DNA from: Enterobacteriaceae bacterium UBA2655
GTDB taxonomy: Bacteria; Pseudomonadota; Gammaproteobacteria; Enterobacterales; Enterobacteriaceae
Reading direction: 5' to 3'
NCBI GenBank assembly: GCA_002359495.1
Contig: DENB01000057.1
Location: 1 to 64,000, forward strand
Length of the DNA stretch: 64,000 bases
Positions 62,250 through 64,000 of the stretch are shown one piece after another. The position numbers and the translations under genes are program-made. The notes beneath the pieces are model-generated. The model worked only from the letters and a program-made list of their open reading frames with translations. It had not been told where the DNA came from and searched no databases. Every line of letters begins with the position of its first letter. The first letter of the stretch is position 1.

Positions 62250-63617
62250 ATGAACTATGAACTGTTGTTTGATGCTTTAAAAACACGTCGTATTCGTATT
62301 GCAGTAACGGGAGCTTCTGGCGGGTTTGGTCGTTCGCTGCTGGTTCAGTGCCGAAATATTCCTTCGCTGGATATCGTGGCGTTATGTGATTTAAATACGC
62401 AGGGTACACAGGATTTGTTGCGTGAGTTGCAATACCTGACCGACGCGACGATTTGCCAGAACGCCTCTGCGGCACAAGCTGCGCAGGCTCAGGGAAAAAC
62501 GGCTATTGTGGCCGACTACAGGCTGCTGGATGCGCTTGATGTGGACATGGTGATAGAAGCCACTGGCAAACCGGAAATCAGTGTGCGTATTGCCGTCAAT
62601 GCATTACAGCGTGGCGTGCATGTCGGCATGGTAAGTAAAGAGACGGATTCGGTCGCGGGCCCCTGGCTTAATCAAATGGCGCTGAAGCACAACGCGGTTT
62701 ATACCACTGTTGATGGCGACCAACCCGCGAATCTGCTGGGATTAATTACCTGGGCACGCGTCCTGGGCTTTGATATTGTCGCTGCCGGCAAATCAAGCGA
62801 ATATGACTACGTCTGGTCGCAAGATAGCGGTGAACTGGATTACTGCGGCCGTAAAGTGAGTGCGCCGGGGCTGGCGGACTGCTGGTCATTAGGCGATAAC
62901 ATCAACGCCACACTGGCGCAACGTAAAGCGCTGTTGCATATGTTGCCGATGAGCGCAACGCCGGATTATTGCGAGATGAATGTGGTGGCGAACTCGGCGG
63001 CGCTGATACCCGCTTGTGATGCCCTGAACTATCCACTGTGTCATATCAGCGAGTTAGCCGACGTTTTTGTCCCGGTTGAAGATGGCGGCATTTTGACTCA
63101 AACCGGGGTAGTGGATGTGTTTAACTGCCTGCGTCGGGATGACGAAGTCAGCTTTGGCGGTGGGGTATTTATCATCGTACGTTGCAAAGATGACGCCACC
63201 TGGGAAATGCTGGCGGGTAAAGGCCATGTGGTGGGACGCAACCGCAAATATGCCTGTATCTATCTGCCTTATCACATCATGGGTCTCGAATCGCCCCATT
63301 CTATCTTCTCTGCTGTGTTACACCAGCGGTCGTCGGGAGCAACCAATCAGGCAATTTATGCCGTGATGGCAGGCCACGCCGACCGCGATTTGAAGAAGGG
63401 TGAACTGCTTGAGATGGGCGGTCACCATCATACGATTCCGGACGTCAGTGCGCGCCTGCTCGCCAAAGCGGATGCAGAAAAGGTTGCACCCTATTATTTA
63501 TTATCAAACAAAGTGCTGACACGTGATGTGGCAGCAGGCGAGCTGATCACTCTGGATGCGTTGGAAATGGAGGACTCTATGTTGTGGACAGCATGGCAGG
63601 AGAGCTGGAATTTGTAG
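62250..63617 (+). CDS. SAF-domain NAD(P)-dependent oxidoreductase
   Basis: The 455-residue protein has a homoserine-dehydrogenase-like Rossmann domain (IRIAVTGASGGFGRSLL, residues 15-31; MVIEATGKPEISVRIAVNAL) and a C-terminal SAF domain (NKVLTRDVAAGELITLDAL). Related proteins are often mislabelled as flagellar FlgA. In this operon no LtnD-type dehydrogenase or OtnI isomerase is present, so this enzyme is the best candidate to make the 3-oxo acid for OtnK. The exact reaction is not known to me. It lies 28 bases after the transporter gene. Confidence 0.82.
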   Translation: MNYELLFDALKTRRIRIAVTGASGGFGRSLLVQCRNIPSLDIVALCDLNTQGTQDLLRELQYLTDATICQNASAAQAAQAQGKTAIVADYRLLDALDVDMVIEATGKPEISVRIAVNALQRGVHVGMVSKETDSVAGPWLNQMALKHNAVYTTVDGDQPANLLGLITWARVLGFDIVAAGKSSEYDYVWSQDSGELDYCGRKVSAPGLADCWSLGDNINATLAQRKALLHMLPMSATPDYCEMNVVANSAALIPACDALNYPLCHISELADVFVPVEDGGILTQTGVVDVFNCLRRDDEVSFGGGVFIIVRCKDDATWEMLAGKGHVVGRNRKYACIYLPYHIMGLESPHSIFSAVLHQRSSGATNQAIYAVMAGHADRDLKKGELLEMGGHHHTIPDVSARLLAKADAEKVAPYYLLSNKVLTRDVAAGELITLDALEMEDSMLWTAWQESWNL

Positions 63618-63652
63618 GCCAGGCTTCTGGTAAGGACCCATTATTGAAGGAT

Positions 63653-63692
63653 TGAAGAGAAGGGGGCTAAGGCTTCCTCTCCTCAGTTTTTA
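63653..63692 (+). terminator. Imperfect terminator after the tetronate operon
   Basis: A purine-rich arm from 63655 (GAAGAGAAGGGGGC) faces a pyrimidine-rich arm (GCTTCCTCTCCTC) and is followed by GTTTTTA. Pairing is imperfect but the T-run supports termination. Confidence 0.45.
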
Positions 63693-63706
63693 GGCATAAG
63701 CCTGTT

Positions 63707-63805
63707 TCAGGCTGATAGTCGCTCAGCAGCACGTGTCTCGCTGCATTCATCCAGTAGTGCGTAGAGTGCTTTGAGCCAGTTGAGATTAAGCGTGCGAACA
63801 GTCAT
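63707..63805 (-). pseudogene. N-terminal fragment of a LysR regulator
   Basis: The 32-codon frame MTVRTLNLNWLKALYALLDE then CSETRAAERLSA is the start of a LysR helix-turn-helix, cut off by a stop at 63707 within the recognition region. The rest of the regulator is absent. Confidence 0.7.
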
Positions 63806-63851
63806 TTCACAGGCCCAGAGGTAACAAGCAAAAGTAAATTTATGAGGGAGT

Positions 63852-64000
63852 ATGGGTTTCTCAACGCCAGATGCCAGTATCCCATGGGGCACTGCTTTCC
63901 TCGCCCCGATTGCCGAACGCGTGCGCCGTGAAGCCAATATTCCAGTGGCCTCGGCGTGGGGCATTGATGCGCCAGCTATTGCTAATGAGACCATAGAGAA
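63852..64000 (+). pseudogene. 5'-truncated Old Yellow Enzyme (NADH:flavin oxidoreductase) fragment
   Basis: From the ATG at 63852 the frame reads MGFSTPDASIPWGTAFLAPI and continues ERVRREANIPVASAWGID up to the window edge. This is the part of OYE/YqjM-type enzymes about 250 residues into the chain. An in-frame TGA at 63843-63845 precedes it, so the N-terminal barrel is missing. Whether the 3' part is complete lies beyond the window. Confidence 0.75.

Overview
The window looks like chromosomal DNA of an enterobacterium, most likely of the Pantoea/Erwinia/Mixta group. I infer this from close matches to known enterobacterial families (YajD, PagP, YegTUVW, OtnK/OtnC), from GC-rich catabolic genes, and from periplasmic PQQ- and cytochrome-linked oxidation genes of the kind common in Erwiniaceae. 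All assignments rest on reading the sequence and remembered family features; no database search was possible. No tRNA, rRNA, complete insertion sequence or CRISPR array was seen.

Layout. 1-3 kb: yajD, then an AT-rich pair for surface polysaccharide (TupA-like ATP-grasp enzyme, Wzx-type flippase). 3.7-6.7 kb: a DUF6790 membrane protein and a folate-independent methionine synthase pair (MesX, MesD) with a textbook MetR box upstream. 7-8.4 kb: DUF2243 and CtaG-like membrane proteins. 8.5-23.2 kb: a large LacI-associated catabolic locus with two RbsABC-type importers, a PfkB kinase, a BtpA/SgcQ protein, a TenA-like protein, a phosphotriesterase-like hydrolase, a GATase1-like protein and two M20 hydrolases, one carrying an internal deletion that removes a metal ligand. 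This is the best candidate for an undescribed pathway.

23.4-28.9 kb: DUF1275 protein, a decayed EamA exporter, a DUF4174 protein, a LacI regulator fused in frame to the tail of a sugar isomerase, and an FAD/NAD(P)-binding protein. 29-31.7 kb: a PQQ dehydrogenase with a separate small membrane subunit (SldBA-like order). 32-36.2 kb: a yegTUVW-like nucleoside/ADP-ribose cluster. 36.4-38.4 kb: a lone tyrosine recombinase and pagP. 38.9-48.8 kb: an eight-gene operon for import and hydrolysis of a peptide-like or aminoacyl compound (Dpp-type ABC importer, AbgB-like M20 hydrolase, beta-lactamase-fold hydrolase, MmgE/PrpD protein) with a LysR gene. 49-52.6 kb: a second M20 hydrolase with a YfcC-type carrier and a divergent LysR. 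52.7-56.6 kb: a three-subunit gluconate 2-dehydrogenase type complex. 57-63.6 kb: an MFS remnant and a tetronate operon (OtnK, OtnC, DeoR regulator, GntP-type carrier, SAF-domain oxidoreductase). The right edge holds gene fragments (LysR start, Old Yellow Enzyme piece).

Overall the region is an accessory catabolic island set: import of sugars, acid sugars, nucleosides and amide-linked compounds, hydrolysis by four M20 enzymes, phosphorylation by three sugar or acid kinases, and periplasmic oxidation of sugars. Several genes are in decay (EamA, MFS, OYE, LysR, one M20, the LacI-isomerase chimera), which fits rapid turnover of this DNA.
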